Source of the DNA: DATKBT01 sp035546295
Lineage (GTDB): Bacteria; Acidobacteriota; Thermoanaerobaculia; Multivoradales; Multivoraceae
Assembly: GCA_035546295.1 (NCBI GenBank)
Contig: DATKBT010000081.1
Span: 1-19,379 of the forward strand
Direction: 5' to 3'
Length of the DNA: 19,379 nucleotides
The notes below the pieces were generated by a model. It made no database searches, had not been told where the DNA came from, and saw only the letters and a program-made list of their open reading frames with translations. The position numbers and the translations under genes are program-made. Of this stretch, positions 1 to 6,311 are shown piece by piece (the first letter of the stretch is position 1; every line of letters starts with the position of its first letter).

Positions 1-1
1 C

Positions 2-337
2 ACCCGGCCCCACCGTGTACTCCTCGCCGTCGAGTATGGCCGTGAGCTCTCCCTGCAGGACGTACACCACCTCTTCGTCGATCTCGTGGAGGTGCATCGG
101 TGACACATGGCCAGGCGGGATGACTCCCACGGCGACAGTCACTTGAGACGCACCGGTCGAGACCGACCCGACCTTGAACCGCGTCTGCACTCCGTTGGGC
201 GACACTCCGACATGCCCTTCCCCCGCGGCGATCACGCTCGGCTCGGGCTTCTCCACCTGGGCGCCAACGGGTCCTGCCACCAGGAGACTGATCGCGGGAA
301 GGACGCCGGCTATTGCCATCCATCGGTGTGCTCTCAT
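2..337 (-). CDS. Secreted cupin-domain protein (cassette 4, C-terminus cut by window edge)
   Basis: The visible 112 residues start at an ATG preceded by a strong AAGGAGGA ribosome-binding site. Residues 1 to about 27 form a signal peptide (MRAH start, hydrophobic AGVLPAISLLVAG core, cleavage likely after VGAQ), so the product is probably exported. A cupin motif follows: GHVSPMHLHEIDEEVVYVLQG has the HxH, the following Glu and the Gly of conserved cupin motif 1, which normally binds a metal through two His and one Glu. The second cupin motif lies beyond the window. The gene begins about 100 bp after the core site of attC3 (436-442), in the cassette direction, so it is read as the next integron cassette. 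No substrate can be inferred. The cupin call is firm; the cassette status depends on an attC to the left that is not visible. Confidence 0.85.
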   Translation of the reverse strand, partial: MRAHRWMAIAGVLPAISLLVAGPVGAQVEKPEPSVIAAGEGHVGVSPNGVQTRFKVGSVSTGASQVTVAVGVIPPGHVSPMHLHEIDEEVVYVLQGELTAILDGEEYTVGPG

Positions 338-503
338 CTTGTCCTCCTTCTATTTGTCGTCTCCGCGCAAAGCGGTGGGCCTCAGTGGCCATTCTCGGGC
401 ACGAGCCAAGCCACCCTTCTCCAATCACAGCAGCCGCCTAACGGACCTGGGGATCAGCGGCGACGCCCGGCGCGAAGAGACGGGTGGCGTCCGCTGAATT
501 GAT

Positions 504-951
504 GAGATGGACTCCTCTCCGCGACTACGAGCGGCATCCGAGTGTCAGAGTCGCGTGCATGTACCACATGGGAAAGGAGTCCGCCGTGAAGCGTACTACG
601 ACCATCGCCGTCGACATCGCCAAGAACGTCTTCCAGGTCGCCGTCTCGAAGCAGCCCGGTCGGGTCGCCGAGGAGCACCGGCTCAGCCGCACCCGCTTCC
701 TCCGCCTCTTCGCGCAGCGGCAGCCCGCGACTGTCCTGCTCGAAGCCTGCGGGACCGCACACCACTGGGCGCGAAAGCTCCGCGAGCTCGGACACTCGCC
801 CATCCTCCTCCCTGTCCGCCACGTCGCTCCCTATCGCACCACCAACAGGACCGATCGCAACGACACCCGAGCCCTGCTCGAGGCTTCGCGCAACGAGAAG
901 ATCGTCCCCGTTCAGCCAAAGGCCGATCACGCCACTTGACAGAGGAGTATT
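504..951 (+). mobile_element. Internally deleted IS110-family (IS1111-attC type) element
   Basis: The element sits inside attC3. It has a subterminal inverted repeat, ACTCCTCT (511-518) against AGAGGAGT (941-948). The right copy is 3 bp from the attC core and the left copy is 7 bp from the proposed left end. IS1111-group elements are known for subterminal repeats set 7 bp and 3 bp from their ends, and one subgroup targets integron attC sites. No target duplication is seen, as expected for IS110 elements. It is 448 bp long instead of the usual roughly 1.4-1.6 kb, so most of the transposase is deleted while both ends are kept. Confidence 0.72.
586..939 (+). pseudogene. IS110-family transposase, N-terminal fragment
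   Basis: The chosen start is GTG 586, because AAAGGAG lies 6 bp upstream. An upstream in-frame extension reads back into the IS end and attC. The 117-residue product keeps the N-terminal RuvC-like DEDD domain of IS110 transposases: D10 in TIAVDIAKNVF, E53 in LLEACG, and D90 and D93 in RTDRNDTRALLEASR. The usual protein is about 320-400 aa with a C-terminal domain containing a catalytic serine; here the frame ends at ADHAT at the right IS end, so the C-terminal two thirds are gone. The fragment cannot be an active recombinase alone. In the intact relatives the transposase works with a bridge RNA from a non-coding end; no such RNA can be identified in this remnant. Confidence 0.88.
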
Positions 952-979
952 GTTAGAGCGCCCCACGCTAGCTTGAGCT

Positions 980-2047
980 CTAATGACCGCTCCCCGAAAC
1001 GGGGGGGGCGTATCGGGAGGGTTCGTTCTTCGCTGGCGGGACCCTGGGAGGGGCAATCCCGCTGAGGATCAGGTCTCGGACCGTACCGAGGGCCTCGTCC
1101 AGCTCGGCGGCCTCCCTCTCGTAGGCGACGGCTTCGGCGACCTGGTCCTGTCGTCGCTTCCGCTCGGCGAGCTGCCGCGAGAAGGTCACCTTCTCTTCCA
1201 TGATGCGGACGGCGGACCAGAGGGCGGTCTCCACGTTGCTCCTCTGCTCTTGCGAGAAGACCTCGCCGGTGAACGAATGGCCGACGTGACAACGCAGCTT
1301 GAGAGGCTCTTCGTCGCCGATCTGCCAAATGGCGCCATTGCAGTCGGGGCAGGTGTAGGAGGTTCGCTTGCCGATTCGCTCCACGTTCTCCAGAAATTCC
1401 TTCGTGTTCATCACCTGTTCCGCGATGTTCGACTCCATCTCGATCTCGGGGGTCGTCGGGAAGGAGGACTGAGCGGCCGGCGGCTCTCTGACCAGCCGCA
1501 CGAGGAGCGCTCCTGCCTCGGCGATCGGCACCACGTGGTCCACCTTCACGTAGCGAAGCGCCATCTTCGGCATGCTCGGGTAGTCCGCTTCGGCGGGGTC
1601 CTGCACCATCGTGATGCCGCCCCGCTTCTTGATCGCTTGCATGCCGACCGTGCCGTCGTCGAGGTTCCCGGTCAGCACGAGGCCGATCACGCGCGACCCG
1701 TAGGAACGGGCAGCGGACCTGAAGAGGGCGTCGATGGAGGGGCGGAACCGGTTCTCCTGTGGACCCCGCTGGACCCCGATTCGTTCGCCGCGCAGCAGCA
1801 GATGATGATCGGCAACAGCGACGTAGACGTGCCCCGGAACAACCGGCTCGTCGTCGGCGGCAGAGCTCACCGGAAGATCACAGACGTCGCCGAGCAGCCT
1901 GGGGAGAACACTCTCGAAGTCGGGCGCCAGATGCTGAACGACGAAGACCGCCGCTCCGAGGTCGGCGGGGAGCGCGGCGAGCACCGTGCTCAAGGCTTTC
2001 AGACCGCCAGCGGAAGTTCCGATGACGACGATGTCGTGTCCGTTCAA
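980..2047 (-). CDS. CheB-type protein-glutamate methylesterase with C-terminal zinc-ribbon extension (cassette 3)
   Basis: The 355-aa product starts at TTG 2047, chosen because AGGAGG lies 4-5 bp upstream and homology begins directly (NGHDIVVIGTSAGG). The open frame extends upstream to 2125 but is low-complexity and Arg-rich. The CheB methylesterase domain spans about residues 5-190: Ser12 in GTSAGG, His39 in VVQHL, Asp131 in LTGNLDDGTVG, and the RPSID motif. There is no receiver domain, so it is not the classical phosphorelay CheB. The C-terminus (about 230-258) carries a CPDC...CHVGH zinc-ribbon-like element followed by a helical tail, common in standalone CheB homologues. The family removes methyl groups from, or deamidates, glutamyl residues of chemoreceptors. 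No receptor, cheR or cheA is present here. Its stop lies 22 bp before the inverse core of attC3, which marks it as an integron cassette. An AT-rich patch at about 2127-2138 could serve as a promoter. Confidence 0.88.
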   Translation of the reverse strand: MNGHDIVVIGTSAGGLKALSTVLAALPADLGAAVFVVQHLAPDFESVLPRLLGDVCDLPVSSAADDEPVVPGHVYVAVADHHLLLRGERIGVQRGPQENRFRPSIDALFRSAARSYGSRVIGLVLTGNLDDGTVGMQAIKKRGGITMVQDPAEADYPSMPKMALRYVKVDHVVPIAEAGALLVRLVREPPAAQSSFPTTPEIEMESNIAEQVMNTKEFLENVERIGKRTSYTCPDCNGAIWQIGDEEPLKLRCHVGHSFTGEVFSQEQRSNVETALWSAVRIMEEKVTFSRQLAERKRRQDQVAEAVAYEREAAELDEALGTVRDLILSGIAPPRVPPAKNEPSRYAPPVSGSGH

Positions 2048-2407
2048 GTGCCCTCCTCGGCGCCTCTCTTGCGGCGGCGGCGGAGCCACGCCCCGGTCCC
2101 GTCGCGAACGGCGCCAGCGACCCACGAAAAAATATACATCAGCGGGTCAGGGAGGCAGCGGGTGAGGCAGCGGGTCAGAGGATTCGGAGCGGGGACTCGC
2201 AGCACAACCAATCACAGGATTCGGAGCCGTGGGAGCTGAGCAAAGCGGCGGGCCGCTTGCCCGACTCTCGGGGTGTTCGAACGTCTGATCAGGAACTCGA
2301 GCGTGTGTGTCGACGGTTTGCGTCTCTCTTCTCAGACGGGCAGTCCCCCGATCCCGGATGCGCCGGGCTCGGCCGACCTCTGCCCACCTGCCGTCGGAGA
2401 GAACGCC
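2048..2407. repeat. Gene-free spacer with short direct repeats and a hairpin, upstream of RAYT
   Basis: The stretch between the CheB and RAYT starts has no convincing gene. It contains three copies of CAGCGGGTSAG (2140-2150, 2156-2166, 2168-2178), two copies of AGGATTCGGAGC (2179-2190, 2216-2227), and a hairpin with arms GCAAAGCGGC and GCCGCTTGC at 2240-2260. These may belong to the left end of the RAYT-carrying insertion. The missing half of attC2 should lie here but no RYYYAAC core is recognisable on the plus strand. Confidence 0.5.
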
Positions 2408-3367
2408 GTGCCTCGAGGACCTCGCCAGATCCAGCCCGATCACCTCACCGAGATCACCATCAAGACCTTTCAGGCTCGGTTCCTGCTCAAGCCCAACAGG
2501 CTCGTCAACAGCCTCATCATCGGCGTCCTGGCGATGGCCCAGAAGCGCTACAACATCAACATCTGCGCCGTCGTCGTTCTCTGCAACCACCTCCATCTTT
2601 TGATCATTCCTCCATCCGAAGAGGACGCCATGCGCTTCTGCCAGTACATCTCCTCGAACATCTCGAGGGAGGTCGGACGGCTGCGCAGATGGACCGGCGG
2701 AATCTTCAGACGCCGCTACTCCGATGTCGTCGTCACCCACGAGCTCGCCGCTCAGGCTGGAAGGCTCCGCTACCTCTTGAGCCACGGCGTGAAGGAGAAA
2801 TTGTGCCGGCGGCCCCAGGACTGGCCCGGCGTCCACTGCGCCAAGGCCCTTCTCAGCGGCGTCATGAAGCTCGAGGGAGAGTGGATCGATCGCTCTGCCT
2901 TCTACGAAGCCAGGCGGCGGTCAGAGCGCAGGGGCGCCCGCAGAGGCAAGCGACCCCGCCTCGCCGACCACACCGAGACCATGGTTCTCAAACTCTCCAA
3001 GATCCCGGCCTGGAAGCACCTTTCCGACGAGGCGTATCGCAAGGCGATCGCCGACATGATCGGCGACATCCTCGACGAGTACGAAGACCAGCGTCTCGCT
3101 GCTCCGAAGATCGTCAGGATCGCCGTTCCTGCGGACTATCGACCCGACAAGACGAAGAGCTCGCCCAAGCCCATCTGTCACGCCGCGTCTCGCAAAGAGC
3201 GTAAACGCTTCCAACAGCGACGACGGGACTTCGTGAACGCCTATCTCGAGGCGTCGGCGCTTTTGAAAAAGGGAGCCCGGCGGGCGCTCGACATGTTCCC
3301 GGAGGGGGCTTTCCTCCCGCCGGTGGGACTCGGCCCCTTGCGAAGCCCACCGGCCAGTTCCGCGTAG
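2408..3367 (+). CDS. REP-associated tyrosine transposase (RAYT), Y1_Tnp family
   Basis: The start is GTG 2408, preceded by GGAGAG with 6-bp spacing; homology begins at once (PRGPRQIQPDHL). The 319-aa product has the HUH signature as NHLHLLIIP with the two His at about residues 61 and 63, and a candidate catalytic tyrosine at about 122 (RYLLSHGVKE). This is a single-tyrosine HUH endonuclease of the IS200/IS605-like Y1 superfamily. RAYTs cut and rejoin single-stranded DNA at REP hairpins. The length and the C-terminal extension (basic, with RKERKRFQQRRRD) fit RAYTs better than the roughly 150-aa IS200 TnpA. It is transcribed against the cassette genes. Two 28-bp direct repeats lie 0.2 kb downstream. 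The frame appears intact. Confidence 0.85.
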   Translation: MPRGPRQIQPDHLTEITIKTFQARFLLKPNRLVNSLIIGVLAMAQKRYNINICAVVVLCNHLHLLIIPPSEEDAMRFCQYISSNISREVGRLRRWTGGIFRRRYSDVVVTHELAAQAGRLRYLLSHGVKEKLCRRPQDWPGVHCAKALLSGVMKLEGEWIDRSAFYEARRRSERRGARRGKRPRLADHTETMVLKLSKIPAWKHLSDEAYRKAIADMIGDILDEYEDQRLAAPKIVRIAVPADYRPDKTKSSPKPICHAASRKERKRFQQRRRDFVNAYLEASALLKKGARRALDMFPEGAFLPPVGLGPLRSPPASSA

Positions 3368-3580
3368 CGGTCGCGGTCCGCCGACAGGCCAGCGCAACGA
3401 AGCATCGGCCAGCCAGTCAACCCTCGCTTGCGGGGTGCGGGAGCCATGGAGCACGGCACCGCGACCCCCTCATGGAGCGCCTCGAAGTCTTGCTGGGACC
3501 GCCATAGGCCTTCTGCAGCCTCCAGTTTCTCGACGACCGGGCGCCTCGTAGAGGCCTGTCGCGGCCATGGCCAGCGTCCC

Positions 3581-3641
3581 TCAACGAAAGCTTTGACCCC
3601 CTATCTCTATCTCTCAACGAAAGCTTTGACCCCCTATCTCT
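3581..3641 (+). repeat. Tandem 28-bp direct repeat (33-bp period) at the attC2 junction
   Basis: The sequence TCAACGAAAGCTTTGACCCC followed by CTATCTCT occurs twice, at 3581-3608 and 3614-3641, separated by 5 bp (ATCTC). The second copy ends one base before the attC2 core GTTAGGC. Each copy contains the palindrome AAAGCTTT. No coding role is seen. It may be the end sequence or REP-like target of the adjacent RAYT, but that link is only positional. Confidence 0.85.
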
Positions 3642-3642
3642 G

Positions 3643-3649
3643 GTTAGGC
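3643..3649 (-). other. attC2 inverse core site (remaining half)
   Basis: On the minus strand this reads GCCTAAC, a perfect RYYYAAC inverse core identical to that of attC1. It lies 20 bp after the stop codon of the cassette 2 gene. The remainder of the attC is missing because the RAYT-carrying insertion starts immediately after it. Confidence 0.8.
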
Positions 3650-3668
3650 GGCACGTTCACTGCTGCGA

Positions 3669-4076
3669 TCACTCGTGGCCATCGTCGTTGCCCCCGATGA
3701 CCTTGGCGTCCGCGTATCGAGATGGAATCGCATCGCGCCAATGTTCCGCGTCCCTCTGAGGCCCGTCGACGAATAACACCTCAGGATCGGTTTCGGACGC
3801 AAGCACTGCGTACCAGTCCTTGTTGTACGCCACCGGATCGTCCGGCGAGTCTCGCCAAACGTCGATTCCCCCCACGAGGGTAGCGTCCGGTACTCCTCGC
3901 AGCACGTAGGGGACGCTCGCCAGCGTCTGGCCGCTGGCGATGAAGGTACACGACACCTCGCCAGCGAGCCGGCGAGCGAAGCTGGGAATGGCGTCGTCCT
4001 GAAGAGTGACGGGTTCCCAGTCTTCCACGAAGACGGCTTCAAACTCGGACCTTCGGATCTTCTTCGGACGACTCAT
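3669..4076 (-). CDS. Hypothetical protein, integron cassette 2
   Basis: The product is 135 aa with start ATG 4076 (SRPKKIRRSEFEAVF). A GTG at 4097 would add seven residues but lies inside attC1, so the ATG is preferred. No good Shine-Dalgarno is visible, which is common for cassette genes close to the core site. The protein is acidic and soluble-looking, with no signal peptide or membrane segment. It has an alternating beta/alpha pattern (for example ATLVGGIDVW, DWYAVLASETDPEVLFVDG) and ends in GGNDDGHE. I do not recognise a family. It is a complete cassette gene: it starts 20 bp after attC1 and stops 20 bp before attC2. Confidence 0.75.
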   Translation of the reverse strand: MSRPKKIRRSEFEAVFVEDWEPVTLQDDAIPSFARRLAGEVSCTFIASGQTLASVPYVLRGVPDATLVGGIDVWRDSPDDPVAYNKDWYAVLASETDPEVLFVDGPQRDAEHWRDAIPSRYADAKVIGGNDDGHE

Positions 4077-4095
4077 AAGGGCTGGTGATCGTGAC

Positions 4096-4173
4096 ACCTA
4101 ACGACTCTGCGGGTCAGCGGCGGCACCCGACGCGAAGCGACGGGTGGCGTCCGCTGCACCCGCCGGGTTAGGC
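4096..4173 (-). other. attC1, complete integron recombination site
   Basis: The minus strand starts with GCCTAAC (4167-4173, RYYYAAC) and ends with GTTAGGT (4096-4102, GTTRRRY), 78 bp in all. The interior is an imperfect palindrome: CAGCGG...CCGCTG and GCACCCG...CGGGTGGC arms around a GCGAAGC-type loop, with the next pair GCGGGT/ACCCGC outside. This is the folded bottom-strand structure that integron integrases use. It is the only attC in the window with both halves uninterrupted. Confidence 0.9.
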
Positions 4174-4194
4174 TGCCTCGCGACCATTGATCTG

Positions 4195-4733
4195 CTACTG
4201 AAGCCCCGGAATGATCTCGACCCTGTATCGAGTGGGCTCCAAGGGCACAGGATCCCCTGAGGTCGCGAGCGAGATCAAGCGGGGCTTGATATCCATGATC
4301 CAGTCAAAACCCTCTCCACGCCTGACGGATACCGACGTTGAGCCTTGGTCAAGGGCTTCGACTATGGGTGGCGCGGCGAGACTTGATGTCGGGCGTGGAA
4401 GCTAAGTACGTAGTCTCCTTTGACTTCAAGTAGCTCTACTTCCTCGATCAAAGAGGCAGCGCCCATGTCATGAGTGATAGCTCCGGTCGAGTCAAAGACC
4501 AGTGCGGGCCGGGCGCGCGTCGCGACGGCTTCCAAGAAGAGCGGATCACGCAGCTTGGCTGAGACGCGCTCGTCGATCCGTGTGTAGTAGTACGTGGCCA
4601 ACCCATAGGCGACTGCGCCCAAGCCGATGATTGACCCAGCTATCCCGAATCCGGCGAGACATCCGGTGCCTCCCAGAAAGCGCTCGAAGCGGGGCTCGGG
4701 CCCAGGCTCCTCGCTTGGCTTCTGGTCGCTCAT
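4195..4733 (-). pseudogene. Membrane-anchored hypothetical protein, cassette 1, frameshifted
   Basis: The start is ATG 4733 with AAAGGA 3 bp upstream. The N-terminus is hydrophilic (SDQKPSEEPGPEPRFERF) and is followed by one membrane segment (GCLAGFGIAGSIIGLGAVAYG, about residues 24-46) and a TYYYTRIDERVSAKLRDPLF segment. The first frame stops at 4362 after VLSFHARHQVSPRHP. A second minus-strand frame continues from about 4385 to a stop at 4195, with a protein-like reading that includes APPIVEALDQGSTSVSVRRG, DWIMDIKPRLISLA and TRYRVEIIPGLQ. The second stop is 22 bp before attC1, where a cassette gene should end. One frameshift near 4370-4395 therefore probably breaks a protein of about 179 aa. 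No family is recognised. A sequencing error remains possible. Confidence 0.72.
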
Positions 4734-4762
4734 GGTTCCTTTGCAGCTACAGGTTCAAGGCA

Positions 4763-4769
4763 GCCTAAC
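4763..4769 (-). other. First core site of the array (attI-type junction)
   Basis: The minus strand reads GTTAGGC, a perfect GTTRRRY core, 30 bp upstream of the cassette 1 start. No attC-like palindrome with a matching inverse core is evident on its upstream side (4770-5019), so this is probably the crossover point of attI. The 250-bp gap up to the integrase stop would then contain attI. It also holds the small hairpin ATTCTG-TGGCG-CAGAAT near 4829-4845 but no gene. The attI limits cannot be set from sequence alone. Confidence 0.6.
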
Positions 4770-5019
4770 CATGTAAGTAGACGGATCCAGCCTGCAATCC
4801 GGATCCACAACTCTCGTCAGCCGCCATTCTGCGCCACAGAATACCAGATTCCTGAGAAGATCGACGCCGCTCAGCGTTGGGTTCGCGATCCCAGGCCACC
4901 TCCCCCGTCCGTATCTCCGTCCTGATAGGCAAACGACGGACGAATTCGTCCGGATGCCGGTCGTGTTCGGTCTCCTTCCGAAATTCACAAGTCCCTTCAT
5001 TACATCAGTTGACGCATCA

Positions 5020-6129
5020 CTACGATTCGTGGTCGTCCGGTGATCCGGACGGCGAGGTCGGGATATCAGGCCACGCCGCTTCTCCGTGCGGCTGCTGCTC
5101 TCCCCCCGGCGCAGCGAGAAGAGAATCGAACGGGCTTCGCACAGCCAGTCCGCCGAGCTTCAGGACGTGCGTGTAGATCATGGTCGTCTTCACCGAGGAG
5201 TGGCCGAGGAGCTCCTGGACGGTCCGGATGTCGTAACCGCTCTGGAGCAGATGGGTCGCGAAGCTGTGACGGAGCGTGTGACAACCGGCTCGGCCCTCGA
5301 TACCGCTCGCGCGGACGGCTCGTTTCACGGCTTTCTGGATCGTGCTCTCGTTCAGGTGATGCCTCCGGCGCCTTCTCGATCGCGGATCGGTCGAGAGCTG
5401 TCCAGAGGGAAAGACGTACTGCCAGCACCACTCCTTCCCCGCGTTCGGGTACTTTCGTTCGAGCGCATGCGGCAGGTAGACCTCGCCGTTCCCGAGACGG
5501 AGGTCGGTCTCGTGCTGTCTCTTCACTTCACGGAGGTGGCGGCGAAGCACGGGCTCGAGTCGCTGAGGGAGGATGGTGAACCGCTGCTTCTCCCCCTTGG
5601 CCGCCCGGACACGGAGCTGACGGTGATGGAAGTCGAGATCCTGCACTCGCAGACGGAGGGCTTCCAGGAGGCGGAGTCCGGAGCCGTAGAGAATCGAAGC
5701 AACCATCTTCGTCACGCCGTCGAGCTGTCGAAAGAGGCGCTCCACCTCCTCCGGGCCGAGAACGGTCGGGAGGCTCGGGCGCTTGCGCGCCCGGGCGGCA
5801 TCGATCTCGGACAGCGGGCGACGGAGTACGTTGCCGTAGAGGAAGCGGAGAGCGTTGAACGCGTGGTTCTGGGTCGACCTGCTCACCTTTCGGTTGACTG
5901 CGAGATCGGTGAGAAGTGCCTCGACGTCAGCTTCGTCCAGCGCCAGAGGTGCCGCCGGCGTGGAAGAGCACGTAGCGCTTCACCCAGTGCGCGTAGGCAT
6001 TCTCGGTGCGCGGATGCTCATGTGGCGTCGGCGGGTCTCGATGCGAACCCGGTCGAGAAGCTTCCGCTTCTCCGTCGCGGCGGCATCGTGTTCGCTCCCG
6101 AATGCTCGGCTCGAGGATCTGATGGTCAT
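5020..6129 (-). pseudogene. intI: Integron integrase (IntI-type tyrosine recombinase), N-terminus frameshifted
   Basis: The uninterrupted part (5020 to about 5950) encodes the core-binding and catalytic domains. Visible residues are Arg in GSGLRLLEALRLRVQDLDF, Lys in RAAKGEKQR, HTLRHSFATHLL, LLGHSSV and the nucleophile Tyr in TTMIYTHV. The integron-specific insert is present (ALERKYPNAGKEWCWQYVFP), which separates IntI from XerC/D. The N-terminal domain is spread over three frames: EKRKLLDRVRIETRRRH, then PRTENAYAHWVKRYVLFH, then LALDEADVEALLTDLAVNRK. This implies shifts near 6010-6030 and 5955-5965. A likely start is ATG 6129 with GGAG upstream. The 3' end faces the cassettes. Unless the shifts are read errors, the enzyme is inactive and the array is frozen. 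Confidence 0.87.
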
Positions 6130-6311
6130 GATCTCCACCTCCAGGCAAAGCCGAATACAGGCGGAATCTCGGACGAGCGCCGAGGCTCGAAGAACGAGGC
6201 GGAAGAACGCGCCCGGTCCCGGACCTCGACCGCAACCGGTCGAAGACGGGACGTCGGCGCGCGAGGGAGAGCACCAGTGCCTGGAGGAGGCGATGCTCCG
6301 AGAGAGATCCT

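Larger units (their letters stand above)
436..958 (-). other. attC3 site of the CheB cassette, split by an IS110/IS1111-type remnant
   Basis: On the plus strand GCCTAAC (436-442) begins a 61-bp arm (436-496) that matches the corresponding arm of attC1 (4096-4156) at about 50 of 61 positions, including the whole of CGGGTGGCGTCCGCTG. The other end is GTTAGAG (952-958), one base off the GTTRRRY consensus and 22 bp beyond the CheB stop codon. Between them (about 504-951) lies an IS remnant. Removing it would leave an attC of about 75 bp, close to the 78 bp of attC1. Confidence 0.8.
2140..3642 (+). mobile_element. RAYT-carrying insertion interrupting attC2 (left limit approximate)
   Basis: The right limit is sharp: a 28-bp repeat ends at 3641, one base before GTTAGGC (3643-3649), the outer core site of the cassette 2 attC. 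The rest of that attC is not found to the left, so sequence carrying the Y1 transposase has replaced or displaced it. The left limit is set arbitrarily at the start of the direct repeats near 2140. RAYTs are not known as classical insertion sequences, so this could also be a REP-RAYT cluster brought in with flanking DNA. Confidence 0.5.
1..6129 (-). mobile_element. Decaying chromosomal integron (inverted layout)
   Basis: The region combines an integron-type tyrosine recombinase (5020-6129), a first core site (4763-4769), one intact attC (4096-4173), two interrupted attC sites and four minus-strand cassette genes. Genes at 4195-4733, 3669-4076 and 980-2047 stop 22, 20 and 22 bp before an attC inverse core, which is the normal cassette geometry. 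The integrase is transcribed toward the array and in the same direction as the cassettes, unlike the divergent class 1 layout. Such inverted integrons are known, for example in Treponema and some Planctomycetes. Frameshifts in the integrase and insertions in two attC sites suggest the array is now fixed. The left end of the array lies outside the window. Confidence 0.85.

Noticed and set aside
983..2239. 418-aa plus-strand open frame opposite CheB
   Set aside because: Antisense reading of the CheB gene, whose catalytic triad is clear on the minus strand.
3368..3580. Protein-like minus-strand reading downstream of RAYT (around VEKLEAAEGLWRSQQDFEAL)
   Set aside because: It has no convincing start, overlaps the RAYT 3' end in a shadow frame and matches no family I know; it could be a cassette relic, but the support is too weak.
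4763..4881. A possible extra attC between GTTAGGC (4763-4769, minus) and an ACCCAAC-like site near 4875
   Set aside because: The interior does not form the nested palindrome seen in attC1; it is more likely the attI region, and the second match is probably chance.
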